DNA from: Pachysolen tannophilus NRRL Y-2460
Lineage: Eukaryota; Ascomycota; Pichiomycetes; Alaninales; Pachysolenaceae
Length of the DNA stretch: 64,000 bases
Direction of reading: 5' to 3'
Assembly (NCBI GenBank): GCA_001661245.1
Contig: KV454014.1
Span: 1 to 64,000, forward strand
The notes under the pieces were generated by a model. The model was not told the origin of the DNA. It did no database searches and saw nothing but the letters and a program-made list of their open reading frames with translations. Made by a program: the position numbers and the translations under genes. Positions 30,453-40,880 of the stretch are shown here, one piece after another (the stretch's first letter is position 1; the number at the start of each line of letters is the position of its first letter).

Positions 30453-31562
30453 TTAATGTAAAGCCACGTCTGCCGTGACTGGTCTGTGATCCGAAAGCCT
30501 GACACCATTATCAGAGAAATTCTCACCTCCTTTAATTCTTAAAACTTCAAATCCGCTCAATTCTTTATCCTTCCCATTGAAGTAACCTCCACCCATAAGA
30601 AAATCAATTCTTCCAAAACCACTAAAATCTTCAATTTTTTTAAATCCAGTAAAGCTTGAAAAATTTCCCATTCTATATTGAACTGGACACAGAACAAGAA
30701 AATCTTTAAATTTGAATTTCTCAAAATTGTTAGATTTAAATTGTGATAAGAATTCCGGATTCATATCATCTTTATAATCCAAATTTCCTGAAATGACTTT
30801 ATAACCACCAGAATTCTTATTTTCAGCTTTAGAATTGAAATCACCAGAAACAAATACTGGTCCAAAATTCTCATATTCAAATGATCCAATGTATCTAATT
30901 AACGAAGCTGCAGCCTGACGTGATTCATCTGAAACATGATCCCAATGGGTGTTAATAACAGTGAATTTTTTAAAAGTATTAATAAGTTCAAATTTAGCAA
31001 TTGTAGCAGATCTAATACATGCAGCGCCAGGGTACTGTGAAGGAACAAATGGAGTTTTACTCAACCAAATTGTCTTGACATCAAGTAACTTAACTGTATT
31101 AGTCTTGTAAAAAATAGCAGAATATTCACCTTTTGATTTCCCATCATCTCTACCAACACCAACCCAGCTATAAACATCTTTACCTAACAATTCATGTAAA
31201 TCTTGAACTTGATTTTTTAAAGCTTCTTGAACACAAAAAATATCACTATTATTAAATAAGACATCATTTGCAATACCAATTCTTCTTATAGACCAACTTT
31301 TCTCATTATAATTCCCGTAATAATTAATCTTTCCTTCTTCAGGTAATCTTGGATTCAATTTCTTAATAGAATCCAGAATAGACTCACCATCTTTAAAACC
31401 ATCATTTCTTAAGTTCCAAGTTTGAATTCTAAAAGAAGCTTCTCTTTGGGAACTATGGAAAGAAGCTTCTTTTTGAGAACTATGGAGTTTTTCAACTTTA
31501 GAAGAACTCTTATGATTATTCGAATTAAACAACCCAATAACCCCTAATAACAGTGAAGCCAT
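30453..31562 (-). CDS. Endonuclease/exonuclease/phosphatase (EEP) family protein
   Basis: 369 residues. A short hydrophobic start (ASLLLGVIGLF) could be a signal or anchor, followed by a Ser/Lys-rich spacer in which HSSQ-EASF occurs twice. The EEP core then shows QTWNLR, FCVQEAL (catalytic Glu), YSAIFYK, NTHWDHVSDESR, VSGDFNS, GRIDFLMGG and a final LSDHRPV with the catalytic Asp-His pair. These are all the usual metal and phosphate residues, so the enzyme should be active. The substrate (nucleic acid, phosphoinositide or sphingolipid) cannot be told from the motifs. It is not one of the CCR4-type nucleases with leucine-rich repeats. Confidence 0.75.
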   Translation of the reverse strand: MASLLLGVIGLFNSNNHKSSSKVEKLHSSQKEASFHSSQREASFRIQTWNLRNDGFKDGESILDSIKKLNPRLPEEGKINYYGNYNEKSWSIRRIGIANDVLFNNSDIFCVQEALKNQVQDLHELLGKDVYSWVGVGRDDGKSKGEYSAIFYKTNTVKLLDVKTIWLSKTPFVPSQYPGAACIRSATIAKFELINTFKKFTVINTHWDHVSDESRQAAASLIRYIGSFEYENFGPVFVSGDFNSKAENKNSGGYKVISGNLDYKDDMNPEFLSQFKSNNFEKFKFKDFLVLCPVQYRMGNFSSFTGFKKIEDFSGFGRIDFLMGGGYFNGKDKELSGFEVLRIKGGENFSDNGVRLSDHRPVTADVALH

Positions 31563-31834
31563 CTTACTAATAATAACTATAAATCTAATTCAATCAATTT
31601 TAACAATATCAATAGCAATGAATAAATATTATTTAAATTAAACCATATATTATATATATATATATATATATATAAAAGTAGTGATTTAACTACTCTTGCT
31701 AAATAATTAATCTAAATCATATATTAATATATCATAAAATAACTATAAAAAAAAACCCAGTTTCTACTTTAATTCTATTCTATAAACTTGAAAACGATTA
31801 TATCAAAGATTATTATTTTTAAATTTATTAATCA

Positions 31835-33364
31835 TCAAATGTAAAATTGTGGTTTACCAGAAGTTTTAGTTTGAGAATAAGAAGTTTGATGATCAACTCT
31901 TGGTGCTTCACGTAAAAATGAGTTAAATTCTCTATTACTAACAATACTAACAACACTACTTGCAGCACTGACATGTTCACTTTTCAAGATCAAATTATCT
32001 ATATTTGCAATTTCTGGTTCTTCACTTAAACAACCATTCATTCTAGCTTCATATTCCAGTGCTGCATGTCTTGCCTTTTCCATATATGTTTGATGTGAAG
32101 TATGATTATGATTTCTTTTAGTAGCATAATGAGCAAATGTTGGAGATTCAATAATATCTTGATTATTTCTTTTTTGTTGTAATTTTGTTAATGATTTATT
32201 TAACATGTTTAAAGATATTGAAGATGAAGGATTCATATTTGATTTTTTAAAATAATCACCTATATTTTTAATACTTTGTTCTGGTGATAAATTTCTTGGT
32301 GTATTTATAGGAGATTGTCTCGGAGAATAACCTAATTTATGTAAAGAATAATTTGATTTAAAACTTTGTAATAAATCAACATGACTTGTTGATTTTTCAA
32401 TTAAGAATTTATGATTTACCAATTCATCAATAGTTATTCTTTGATTTTGATTTAAATTAAAACATTTAGAAATAAAATCTTTAGCATTATCACTAATATT
32501 TTCCCAATATTCTTTTGGTTCAAAATAATAATCACCTGTCATTATAGCTTCTCTTGTTTCATCATCAGTTTCACAATCAAATGGCATATAACCACATAGT
32601 ACAAAATATGTTAATACTCCTAATGACCATATATCTACTGGGTAAGAATAACCAGTAATTTTTTCTTCAAGATAAATATCAATTTGTTCTTTTGATAAAG
32701 ATGAAGGAATGGGATATTTATGAATTAAAATTTCTGGTGCAATATGACTTAAAGTTCCACAAATTAAATTTAATTTATCCTTTTGTTTATTATAAAAAGT
32801 TGCTAATCCAAAATCAGTAATTAAAATTTCAGATTTTATTGAAGTTGTCTTAAATACTAAATTTTCAGATTTTAAATCTCTATGAATAATATTATGATGA
32901 TGTAAAAATTGAACTGCATCACATAATGATTTTATAATATTTATAGCATCTTGTTCAAAATAAGAACCATTTGATGAAATTTTATCAAATAAATCACCAC
33001 CTGTTGCTAAATCTGTAACTAAATATAATTCATCATCAGTTTCGAAAAAATCATTTAATGATAAAATATTTTTATGATTAAATTTTGAAATTTTTTTCAA
33101 TATTGTAATCTCATTTTGAATTAATGATTCTCTACCATACATCAAATTTTTTTTAATAACCTTAATAGCATAATGTAACCCAGAATCTTTATGAACTCCT
33201 TCTTTCACAACAGAATAAGTTCCTGATCCTAAAGTTTCAGCCAATACAACATATTTACATTTAAAATGTATTCTTTCATCAATATTAACTTTCCTAATAC
33301 TCTCTACTGAGGGCCATATATCACCCTGCTCATAATGGTAATCTTTCCAAACATTACTTGACAT
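31835..33364 (-). CDS. CAMK-family serine/threonine kinase (Cmk-like)
   Basis: 509 residues. The kinase domain spans about residues 37-325: glycine loop GSGTYSVV, AIKVIKK with the ATP-anchoring Lys, HRDLKSENL catalytic loop, DFGLAT, GTLSHIAPEIL and DIWSLGVLTYFVLCGYMPF. The Leu-Ser-Glu-type loop (LKSEN) and the CGYMPF signature point to the calcium/calmodulin-dependent kinase group. A 20-residue insertion follows the APE motif. The C-terminal 180 residues are Ser/Asn-rich; a calmodulin-binding helix was not clearly seen, so calcium regulation is an inference. It is divergent from ADE2 across a 745-bp motif-rich region. Confidence 0.8.
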   Translation of the reverse strand: MSSNVWKDYHYEQGDIWPSVESIRKVNIDERIHFKCKYVVLAETLGSGTYSVVKEGVHKDSGLHYAIKVIKKNLMYGRESLIQNEITILKKISKFNHKNILSLNDFFETDDELYLVTDLATGGDLFDKISSNGSYFEQDAINIIKSLCDAVQFLHHHNIIHRDLKSENLVFKTTSIKSEILITDFGLATFYNKQKDKLNLICGTLSHIAPEILIHKYPIPSSLSKEQIDIYLEEKITGYSYPVDIWSLGVLTYFVLCGYMPFDCETDDETREAIMTGDYYFEPKEYWENISDNAKDFISKCFNLNQNQRITIDELVNHKFLIEKSTSHVDLLQSFKSNYSLHKLGYSPRQSPINTPRNLSPEQSIKNIGDYFKKSNMNPSSSISLNMLNKSLTKLQQKRNNQDIIESPTFAHYATKRNHNHTSHQTYMEKARHAALEYEARMNGCLSEEPEIANIDNLILKSEHVSAASSVVSIVSNREFNSFLREAPRVDHQTSYSQTKTSGKPQFYI

Positions 33365-34109
33365 ATCATTTATCTCTGCCCACTCATTCGCCCAACAAAA
33401 AAGATTAAAAGAAAAACAAAACTAAACTCTATTTCTATTCTATTTGAATAACTATTAATCAAGTTAATTTGGTTGATTTAATATTATCATGTTATTTTTT
33501 AAGAAAACAGAAGATCTCTTTCTATTTCTCTCGTATAAAAGTATTAAGAGCACGCACTTTTAAGCCTCAGCCGCGCACACTAATGCACATAAGCGCATTG
33601 GAGCAGCGCACACCAATATTTAGAAACAGCGCATACATTAGTGCACTTTAGCGCACAAAAACAGCGCGCATTAAAATATTTAAAAAGCAACATATCAGTG
33701 CACCATATTTACCTTAAAAAGCGTTATGCATATGTGTACCACAAAATATAAAAAAAAAATAAAGCGGATCGCACTAATCGCTAATAATGTACCGCAACTG
33801 TTTATTACACATGCGCAACACAATTGCGCTGTTTACTTGCGCACTACTTTTTTTTTTTTTTCATTTTTCATTTTCATTTTTTTTTATGTGACTTCGTTCG
33901 AATTCCTTTTTGACTTTGTTCTTTGCTATATAATTTTGAAAATTCACATTCATTTTTTAGGTAAAAAGACTTTATAATTTTAATTATTTAAAAATTAATC
34001 AAGTTATCGAGGAAGAATTGAAACTTTTCTTTTAGCAATTTTTTTTTTAGCAATTTTTGATTTTTTTTTGCTTTGGCAGTCAATTTTGTAAACTTATTGT
34101 GATAATAAC
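33365..34109. promoter_or_regulatory. Divergent kinase-ADE2 intergenic region crowded with GCGCA motifs
   Basis: Between 33549 and 33850 about ten GCGCA or TGCGC cores occur in an otherwise AT-rich region. Several are in repeated settings: CAGCGCACACCAATATTTA and CAGCGCGCATTAAAATATTTA-like units, AGCGCATACATTAGTGCAC, TAGCGCAC, and TTGCGCAC near 33836. The spacing is about 20-35 bp. TGACTC, the Bas1/Gcn4-type site usual for purine genes, was not seen. The other part is made of T-runs near ADE2. Confidence 0.55.
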
Positions 34110-35525
34110 ATGGATTCGAAAGTAATTGGAATTTTAGGTGGTGGTCAATTAGGACGTATGATAGTGGAAGCTGCTAATAGGTTAAATATCAAGACCATAG
34201 TGTTGGATGCACCAAATTCACCGGCAAAGCAGATCAATGCATTAGATCCTCATGTTAATGGTTCTTTTACAGACCCAAAATGTATTAAGGAATTAGCTTC
34301 AAGATGTGATTTATTAACAGTTGAAATTGAACATGTTGATGCTGATTATTTAATGGAATTACAACTGCAAACTAATATTGAAATTTATCCATTACCTGAA
34401 ACTATTAAATTGATTCAGGATAAATATTTACAAAAATTACATTTATTAGAACATGATATTCAAGTTGTTGAATCTAAATCTGTTGAATCTACAAAAGAAT
34501 CTTTATTAACTATTGGAAAATCATTTGGGTATCCATTCATGTTAAAATCTAGAACTTTGGCTTATGATGGTAGAGGTAATTATGTTGTTAAATCTGAAGC
34601 AGGTATTGACGATGCTTTGAAAACGTTATCAAACCGTCCATTATATGTTGAAAAATGGGCTCCATTTGTTAAAGAATTGGCAGTTATGGTTGTTAGATCA
34701 GTTGATGGTAATGTTCAATCATACCCTGTAGTTGAAACTATTCATGAAAACAACATTTGTCATTTATGTTATTGTCCAGCTCGTGTTAATTATACTGTAC
34801 AAGAAAAAGCTCAACTATTGGCTAGAAATGCAATTAAAACTTTTAATGGTGCAGGTATATTTGGTGTAGAAATGTTTTTATTGGCAAATGGTGAATTGTT
34901 GATTAATGAAATTGCACCAAGACCACATAATTCAGGTCATTATACAATTGATGCTTGTAATATTTCACAATTTGAAGCTCATATTAGATCTATAACAAAT
35001 TTACCAATGCCAAAAGGTTTTACTTCATTAACTACAACATCAACAAATTCAATTATGTTAAACGTTCTTGGTGATTATATAACACCTGATGCAGAATTGG
35101 AAAAATGTCGTAAAGCTCTTGAAACTCCACATGCTTCAGTTTATTTATATGGTAAAACTACAAGACCTGGAAGAAAAATGGGTCATATCAACATTGTAAG
35201 TTCATCAATGGAAGATTGTCAACGTAGATTGGATTATATAATGGGTCATACTAATGAAATCCCAGCAAGCTTGGATTTCAATAAAGATAATCAAATTGCT
35301 GGAACTTCAATAAAACCATTAGTTGGTGTCATAATGGGTTCAGATTCAGATTTACCTGTAATGTCAAAAGGTTGTGAAATCTTGAAAAAATTTAATGTCC
35401 CATTCGAAGTTACAATCGTTTCAGCCCATAGAACTCCTCATAGAATGTCCAAATACGCTATAGAATCAACAAGAAGAGGACTCAAATGTATTATTGCAGG
35501 AGCAGGTGGTGCAGCACATTTACCA
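34110..35525 (+). pseudogene. ADE2: ADE2 (AIR carboxylase), 5' part, cut inside the PurE domain by an inversion
   Basis: 472 intact codons. They contain the PurK half ([11 protein letters not shown] at residues 7-17, ATP-grasp motifs, [13 protein letters not shown]) and the start of the PurE half ([33 protein letters not shown]). At 35525 homology stops abruptly after HLP; the frame then runs through unrelated Ser/Thr-rich codons to a stop at 35625-35627. The missing C-terminus lies on the minus strand at 35965-36261. The full enzyme makes CAIR from AIR in purine synthesis; its loss makes yeasts need adenine and turn red. The PurK half is complete, but the PurE half is not, so the product should be inactive. 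Confidence 0.9.
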
Positions 35526-35964
35526 TCTTCTTCTTCTACTACTACTACTATTACTACTTTTCCTTTTTCTTTTCCTATTTCCCTTGATTTGATTTCCTTC
35601 TATTTTAAAAACAAAACAAAACAATAAAAAAAAAAAAAAAAAAAAAAATACAACTCAATTAAAACCTAAATCTTATCAATGAACTATTAATCAACCTCAA
35701 CCAAAAGATCAATTAATTCATCAATATTTCATTAAATTATATAAACTAAATCAATTCAATAATTTATAGTAACAAGTTTCAATTTATGGTTTTATTCACT
35801 TTTGATTTCTAAGGTAGAAATTATTGGTTTGATTTACACGACACACTTTCTCCTTTACAAATTACTAAGAGATTGAGTGTAATGATGATGATGAAGAGGT
35901 TATTGAAGTTAATTGGTTTATTGAGTAAATATATATATATAGAGAGAGAAAGAGATTATATAGG
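35526..35964. other. Inverted ADE2-UBP2 spacer
   Basis: Non-coding part of the inverted segment. Read on the minus strand it follows the ADE2 stop codon and would once have been the 3' flank of ADE2 and the distal promoter of UBP2. It begins with TTC and TAC triplet runs and holds an A-run of about 23 at 35626-35648. TA and GA repeats lie near 35930-35955. Confidence 0.7.
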
Positions 35965-36261
35965 TTATTGTTTCAAGTAGTCTTCGTAGCCAATTGCTTC
36001 TAATCTCTGTGCTTTTGTCAACACTTCTTCTTCCATGTTGTTCATATAAGTTTCCATTTCAATTAACCATTTAGAATCGTGAGCACCTAGTATTTTAATT
36101 GCTAATAGAGCAGCATTTGTTGCATTATTTATGGCAACCGTGGCAACTGGAACACCTCTTGGCATCTGGACGATACTGTGTAAAGAATCTACTCCATCTA
36201 AAGTTGAGCCTTTAACAGGGACACCTATGACGGGTAATGGAGTCATAGCAGCAACCATACC
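35965..36261 (-). pseudogene. ADE2: ADE2 3' part (end of the PurE domain) on the opposite strand
   Basis: 98 codons plus stop, starting with the Gly that follows HLP in yeast Ade2: [46 protein letters not shown], and ending GYEDYLKQ. This is the exact missing C-terminus; 472 + 98 gives 570 residues against 571 in S. cerevisiae, so nothing was lost at the breakpoint. The internal ATG at 36258 could start a small frame, but there is no sign of a promoter for it other than the UBP2 leader region read backwards. Homology ends at 36261; beyond it lies a purine-rich repeat. Confidence 0.9.
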
Positions 36262-36351
36262 AAGTAAAAGAAAGAAAGAAAGAAAGAAAGGATCAAGATA
36301 CTAATTTTGGTTATTCTCTTTTTTATTTCTTTTTGATTTGGAAATAAAGGT

Positions 36352-39300
36352 ATGGTTGAACCAGAAAATAGTGGTAGTAACGATTTTGATGGAGACGTTG
36401 AAATGCTGTCCAATGATCAAGTTAACGAAGAATCTGATAAGTTGGTAGATTTACCGGCGGATAGTGTGGAAGTAAAGCCGCTGCACGGCGGATCTGATGT
36501 GGCGGTAGAAGGGGACGCAAAGAGAATGAGGGAAAGTCTTGTTGGTGTTAGCGCTGATAATGAGCTAGAAGTTGTGAAAAGCAATGGGACAGAACAATTA
36601 CAGGAATTGCAAGAATTGCAAGATTCACAGGAATTACAAGAATTACAGGAATCACAAGAATCACAATTTTTACAAAATTTACAAAATTCACAAGAAATTA
36701 TTCAAGAGAATGATTTACAGTCTCAAATTATTCAATTGTTACCTGAAAATCCTAAAATCTATAAAACCTCAGATAGAATTTTGGATGATTTAATAAACGA
36801 TATTTCAATGTTTAAAATGGGGTTTAATAGTGGTATATTAGGATTGCCTACAATAATGTATGCATCGAATTTATCATATTATTTAAGTGAAAAACAATAT
36901 GCATCTGATTATAAATTATTAATTTTAAATAATCAATTGGCCTATGCTCCAAGTCAATTTATGCCGGAAGATGGATATACAATAATAAGAGGTTTAATAG
37001 TGGAGAATCGCGATAATTATATTCCTAATACATTGGTATCAAACGAATTATACCATGTTAAAATTATAATAAAAGAAGATGAAGAAATTTTTAAAAAAAA
37101 TCCAACAAGTATTAAACATACAAAAAAATGTTACAAGCATGGGTTTTTCAAAATTGAGGATGATGAATTGACCCCACAAAATAAAATCAAATTGATCACT
37201 AATTATAGAAAAGTGCTAGAAAATTCAAATTTAGAAAAAAAAGATTTACTGTTTGTTGAAAAATCAATACCAAACGTTATTGATTCAGCAAATTTTATAT
37301 GTAAAAGTTGCAAGTTAATCATAAGGTTGGAATTGTCTACAGCAGAATTTGATAAAGAAGCAATAAATAATTTTCAATTAGATGAAATACAACTAAGATT
37401 TAGCCGTTATATCTCACTGTTGAACGGTAAAGGAGAAGAAGATATTGCAGTTAATGAAAAAATTCCATCTATAGAACAATGTTTTACAACAGTGGGGAAA
37501 GTTGTAAAAGGACCTTTACAACGTTTGCCTAATGACGAAATTAAAAGTATTAGAGCAGATAATAAATCTGTTAATATACATTTAGGTATCGAGTTTATGA
37601 TAAATTATTTGAATTTTACAAACAATGAAGAAATGTCAGAACTATTCCCTCCAAACATGGAATTGCCATTAGTAAAGGAAAGTTATATAAGAAAATATTT
37701 TGAATCAATATATTATTCAAAAATGAGTAACCTAACTTACAGTGGAGAAAATATTATTTTGAAACATTTAAATGAAGCAGTACATTTTGGAGGAAATGCA
37801 TCATTGGATATAGAGGATCGCAAATTGGACCATTCCAAAGGTTACATAACGCTTTCCTGTAAAAATAGGGATTATTCAGATGAAAACATTAAGGAAATTT
37901 ATAAGATCTTAGTTACAATCGACCCTGCAAATGAAATGAAATATTTTGATTGCTTAAAAGAGGTTGCAAACTATAGAAGAACAACCAATATAATGACCTA
38001 CATTGCACAACTATCATCAGAGGGAAAAATTGGATTTGATGAATTATGTGAATATTATAAAACTTTACAAATTCCTTTAGATGCCAACGTGAATGATATT
38101 TCTGATGAAATTTTGATTGATCAATATAAGCTATTAGTTTCAAATACAACATCAAAATCATTGAAGGATTCATTAAGATCAAGTTTTTCAAAATTAGGAA
38201 AAATTAGACATAGTCTGTTTATTCAAGATTATTTGAATTCTGAGCCTTTAGATGATTTGGAACAGGCTTATAATAATCTTGATATAAGTGAATCTGTTGA
38301 TGATGATGTTGTTATCACTGCATATGGAATTAAGGTTGACGATTTCCCAACAGATACCAATTTGTACGATCGTTCATTATTGTCAATTGCTATTAATAGA
38401 AAGTCGTTCATGTTATTAGATTATATTGAAAATAATTTAGGCCATTTGAATTACTTCTTACCAATTGATTATAGTCAAGCTTTTTCGTATATTGGATGTG
38501 ATGAGTTGGCAAATGAATTTCAAATTATTACTATTTTCCAAGAAAGATTACTGAAAGATCATTCTTGTGATGTGAGATTGCTAAGAGCATACTTGAGAGA
38601 AATTGGACAAACTAGAAATTCTCAATTAATTCTCAACTTTCTAAAAACTGGAATTATTGATCAAAGATACTTGCCAGTGGAAAATACTCCAGTTGGTTTG
38701 AATAATATTGGTAATACATGCTATTTGAATTCTTTATTGCAATATTATTTTGTTATAGAACCTTTAAGATCTGAAATTTTAAAATTTAATGAGGTCTTGA
38801 CGAAAGAACTGTTTGAGTCAAATGAATTATTTTCTAGAAGAAGAATTGGTGGAAGAACTGTAGGATATAAAGAAACAGAAAGATCATATCAATTCATATA
38901 CCAACTACGAGATTTGTTTGAAGAATTAATCAAAAGCAATGAGAGATGTGTTTCTCCAAAAAAGGAATTGGCATATTTGGCATTTTCACCAAGTACGGAC
39001 GAGGTTGAATTTGATGTTTCCCAATTAGATGACGAAGATTTTGATGAACAAGGACTCACAGATAAAGATAAACAGCTAGTACTCAGATCAAACTCTACAG
39101 TCATTGCTAATTCGACTTCTTCACTAGAAAGTAGTCAGCATTCCACTAATACTTTATCTGTCGAAAATGAAAAGTCAATGGATATAGATTCCAAGGAGTC
39201 TGACACTGAGGCCACCCTTTTCGAAAATGAGACTGTTTTGGTTTCAAGTCCGCAGAAAAGAAGATTATCATCGGAATCTAGATCCGGAGGTAGTACTAAT

Positions 39301-40566
39301 ATTAAATCAATAAACAAAGGTAATGAAACCATACCTCTGGCTGATAACGAATCTTTGTTGGAAACTACCGATGAAGTCAACAAGGTCGATGACGACTCCT
39401 CTCTCCTGATAGATCGTGACAGTGTTACTGATGAACCAAAACTATTACATGAAAAAACTGAAAGGAAAAATACTTCCGCTATTTGCAAAATCAGTACGGA
39501 CCAAATGGAAAATGCTCTTGAAATGGGTAGACAACAGGATGTAACGGAATGTATTGAAAATGTATTATTTCAGATGGAAAGTGCATTTACTCCCACGGCA
39601 TTAGATGAGGACAACGAACAAATTGATTTGATCAAAAACTTGTTTTACGGTAAAACAAAACAGACTTTACAACCCATTGATCCGGAAACTGGCTCACCCC
39701 TTACTAGCGGTAATGTCAGATCAAAGGTTGAAAGATTTTTGAGTTTATTGGTTAATATTGGTGATCATCCTAAAGATATTTATGATGCTTTAGATACTTA
39801 TTTCACTGAGGATATAATCAATTTAGATGATGGTCAGGTAAAGAGAACTTTGACCATTGCAGAATTGCCTAAAATCTTACAGATTCAAATTCAAAGAGTT
39901 CAATTTGATAGAGAAAGGTATATGCCGGTTAAGTCTATTGATCCGATTCCTTTTGAAGAAAAAATTTATATGGATAGGTATATGGAAACTGATGATGATG
40001 AAATAATTGAAAAAAGAAAGGAAGTTTTCAACTGGAAAAAAGAAATAGCAAATCTAAACTCTGTAAAAGCAAAATTATCTGAGAAAATAGATGGTACACA
40101 GTATAATGCCAAGGACTCTTTGACCGTATTGAAAAATTATTTAGAATCTGGTACCTTGGATAATTTTGAAGGGATAAGTGTGAAGCCAGAAACTATTCTG
40201 ACGTTGAACGCCTTGATTGAAAGGATCTTTCTGAAAGAAACTTCGTTGAATAATGAGTTAGCTGTCTTGCAAAATAATATTGCTCAACAATTTACAAACT
40301 TCAACAAAATTGGATATTCAATTTTTGCCATATTTATTCATCGAGGAGAAGCATCATATGGCCATTATTGGATTTACATTAAAGACCCTAAGAGGAACGT
40401 TTATAGAAAATATAACGATGAAAATGTTAGTGAAGTTTCATTAAAAGAAGTTTTCAACTTTGATGAGGGAAACACAGCAACACCTTATTTTTTGGTTTAC
40501 GTGAAAGATGATTTGGAAGATGATTATGTTGAGCCTTTGAAAAGAGATCTAGAAAATATTAGCTGA
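36352..40566 (+). CDS. UBP2: Ubiquitin-specific protease Ubp2
   Basis: 1404 residues, slightly longer than S. cerevisiae Ubp2 (about 1270). A disordered acidic start with Gln/Leu/Ser repeats (residues about 80-115) is followed by the long Ubp2 N-terminal region. The USP catalytic core begins with the Cys box VGLNNIGNTCYLNSLLQ (Cys790) and ends with the His box GEASYGHYWIY (His1338). Between them are ERSYQFIYQLRDLF and the block LEMGRQQDVTECIENVLFQ, all typical of Ubp2. A Ser/Asp-rich insertion separates core parts. Ubp2 trims K63-linked ubiquitin chains and opposes Rsp5 in membrane traffic. Its start codon is only 90 bp from the inversion breakpoint, so its promoter has been rearranged. Confidence 0.93.
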   Translation: MVEPENSGSNDFDGDVEMLSNDQVNEESDKLVDLPADSVEVKPLHGGSDVAVEGDAKRMRESLVGVSADNELEVVKSNGTEQLQELQELQDSQELQELQESQESQFLQNLQNSQEIIQENDLQSQIIQLLPENPKIYKTSDRILDDLINDISMFKMGFNSGILGLPTIMYASNLSYYLSEKQYASDYKLLILNNQLAYAPSQFMPEDGYTIIRGLIVENRDNYIPNTLVSNELYHVKIIIKEDEEIFKKNPTSIKHTKKCYKHGFFKIEDDELTPQNKIKLITNYRKVLENSNLEKKDLLFVEKSIPNVIDSANFICKSCKLIIRLELSTAEFDKEAINNFQLDEIQLRFSRYISLLNGKGEEDIAVNEKIPSIEQCFTTVGKVVKGPLQRLPNDEIKSIRADNKSVNIHLGIEFMINYLNFTNNEEMSELFPPNMELPLVKESYIRKYFESIYYSKMSNLTYSGENIILKHLNEAVHFGGNASLDIEDRKLDHSKGYITLSCKNRDYSDENIKEIYKILVTIDPANEMKYFDCLKEVANYRRTTNIMTYIAQLSSEGKIGFDELCEYYKTLQIPLDANVNDISDEILIDQYKLLVSNTTSKSLKDSLRSSFSKLGKIRHSLFIQDYLNSEPLDDLEQAYNNLDISESVDDDVVITAYGIKVDDFPTDTNLYDRSLLSIAINRKSFMLLDYIENNLGHLNYFLPIDYSQAFSYIGCDELANEFQIITIFQERLLKDHSCDVRLLRAYLREIGQTRNSQLILNFLKTGIIDQRYLPVENTPVGLNNIGNTCYLNSLLQYYFVIEPLRSEILKFNEVLTKELFESNELFSRRRIGGRTVGYKETERSYQFIYQLRDLFEELIKSNERCVSPKKELAYLAFSPSTDEVEFDVSQLDDEDFDEQGLTDKDKQLVLRSNSTVIANSTSSLESSQHSTNTLSVENEKSMDIDSKESDTEATLFENETVLVSSPQKRRLSSESRSGGSTNIKSINKGNETIPLADNESLLETTDEVNKVDDDSSLLIDRDSVTDEPKLLHEKTERKNTSAICKISTDQMENALEMGRQQDVTECIENVLFQMESAFTPTALDEDNEQIDLIKNLFYGKTKQTLQPIDPETGSPLTSGNVRSKVERFLSLLVNIGDHPKDIYDALDTYFTEDIINLDDGQVKRTLTIAELPKILQIQIQRVQFDRERYMPVKSIDPIPFEEKIYMDRYMETDDDEIIEKRKEVFNWKKEIANLNSVKAKLSEKIDGTQYNAKDSLTVLKNYLESGTLDNFEGISVKPETILTLNALIERIFLKETSLNNELAVLQNNIAQQFTNFNKIGYSIFAIFIHRGEASYGHYWIYIKDPKRNVYRKYNDENVSEVSLKEVFNFDEGNTATPYFLVYVKDDLEDDYVEPLKRDLENIS

Positions 40567-40880
40567 GGATAATCAGGTTAGTTAGGTTATGAGGCTTTTT
40601 TTTTCTTTTTTGCTTTTTCTTTTTTATCGACCATTTTTGTATGTATCTTTCTCTGATGTAAACTTCATTCAACGTTTTTATAGTTATACATTGTATTAGT
40701 AACTTATATTATGATCCCAGCTGCTGAATACAATTTCAAAAGGATCTTCTCAAGCAAATAAGTGTATATTTTCCGTTTATACAAAACATGTTGTCATAAT
40801 TCATTAAATTAAATTTATTATAATAAATCTGAATGTTTTAAAGACTCAAAGTAACAGAATATTGTGTATATAAAATATTT
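40567..40880. other. Convergent UBP2-HRQ1 intergenic region
   Basis: 314 bp between two 3' ends, with T-runs just after the UBP2 stop codon. Nothing else is recognisable. Confidence 0.6.

Noticed and set aside
33880-33910. GTTCGAATTCC as a tRNA B box
   Set aside because: The preceding sequence is T-rich with no A box and cannot fold as a cloverleaf; no other tRNA-like site was found in the spacers.
35526-36261. An intron or frameshift as the cause of the ADE2 break
   Set aside because: The missing part lies on the opposite strand, and no donor or acceptor sites are present at the junctions.
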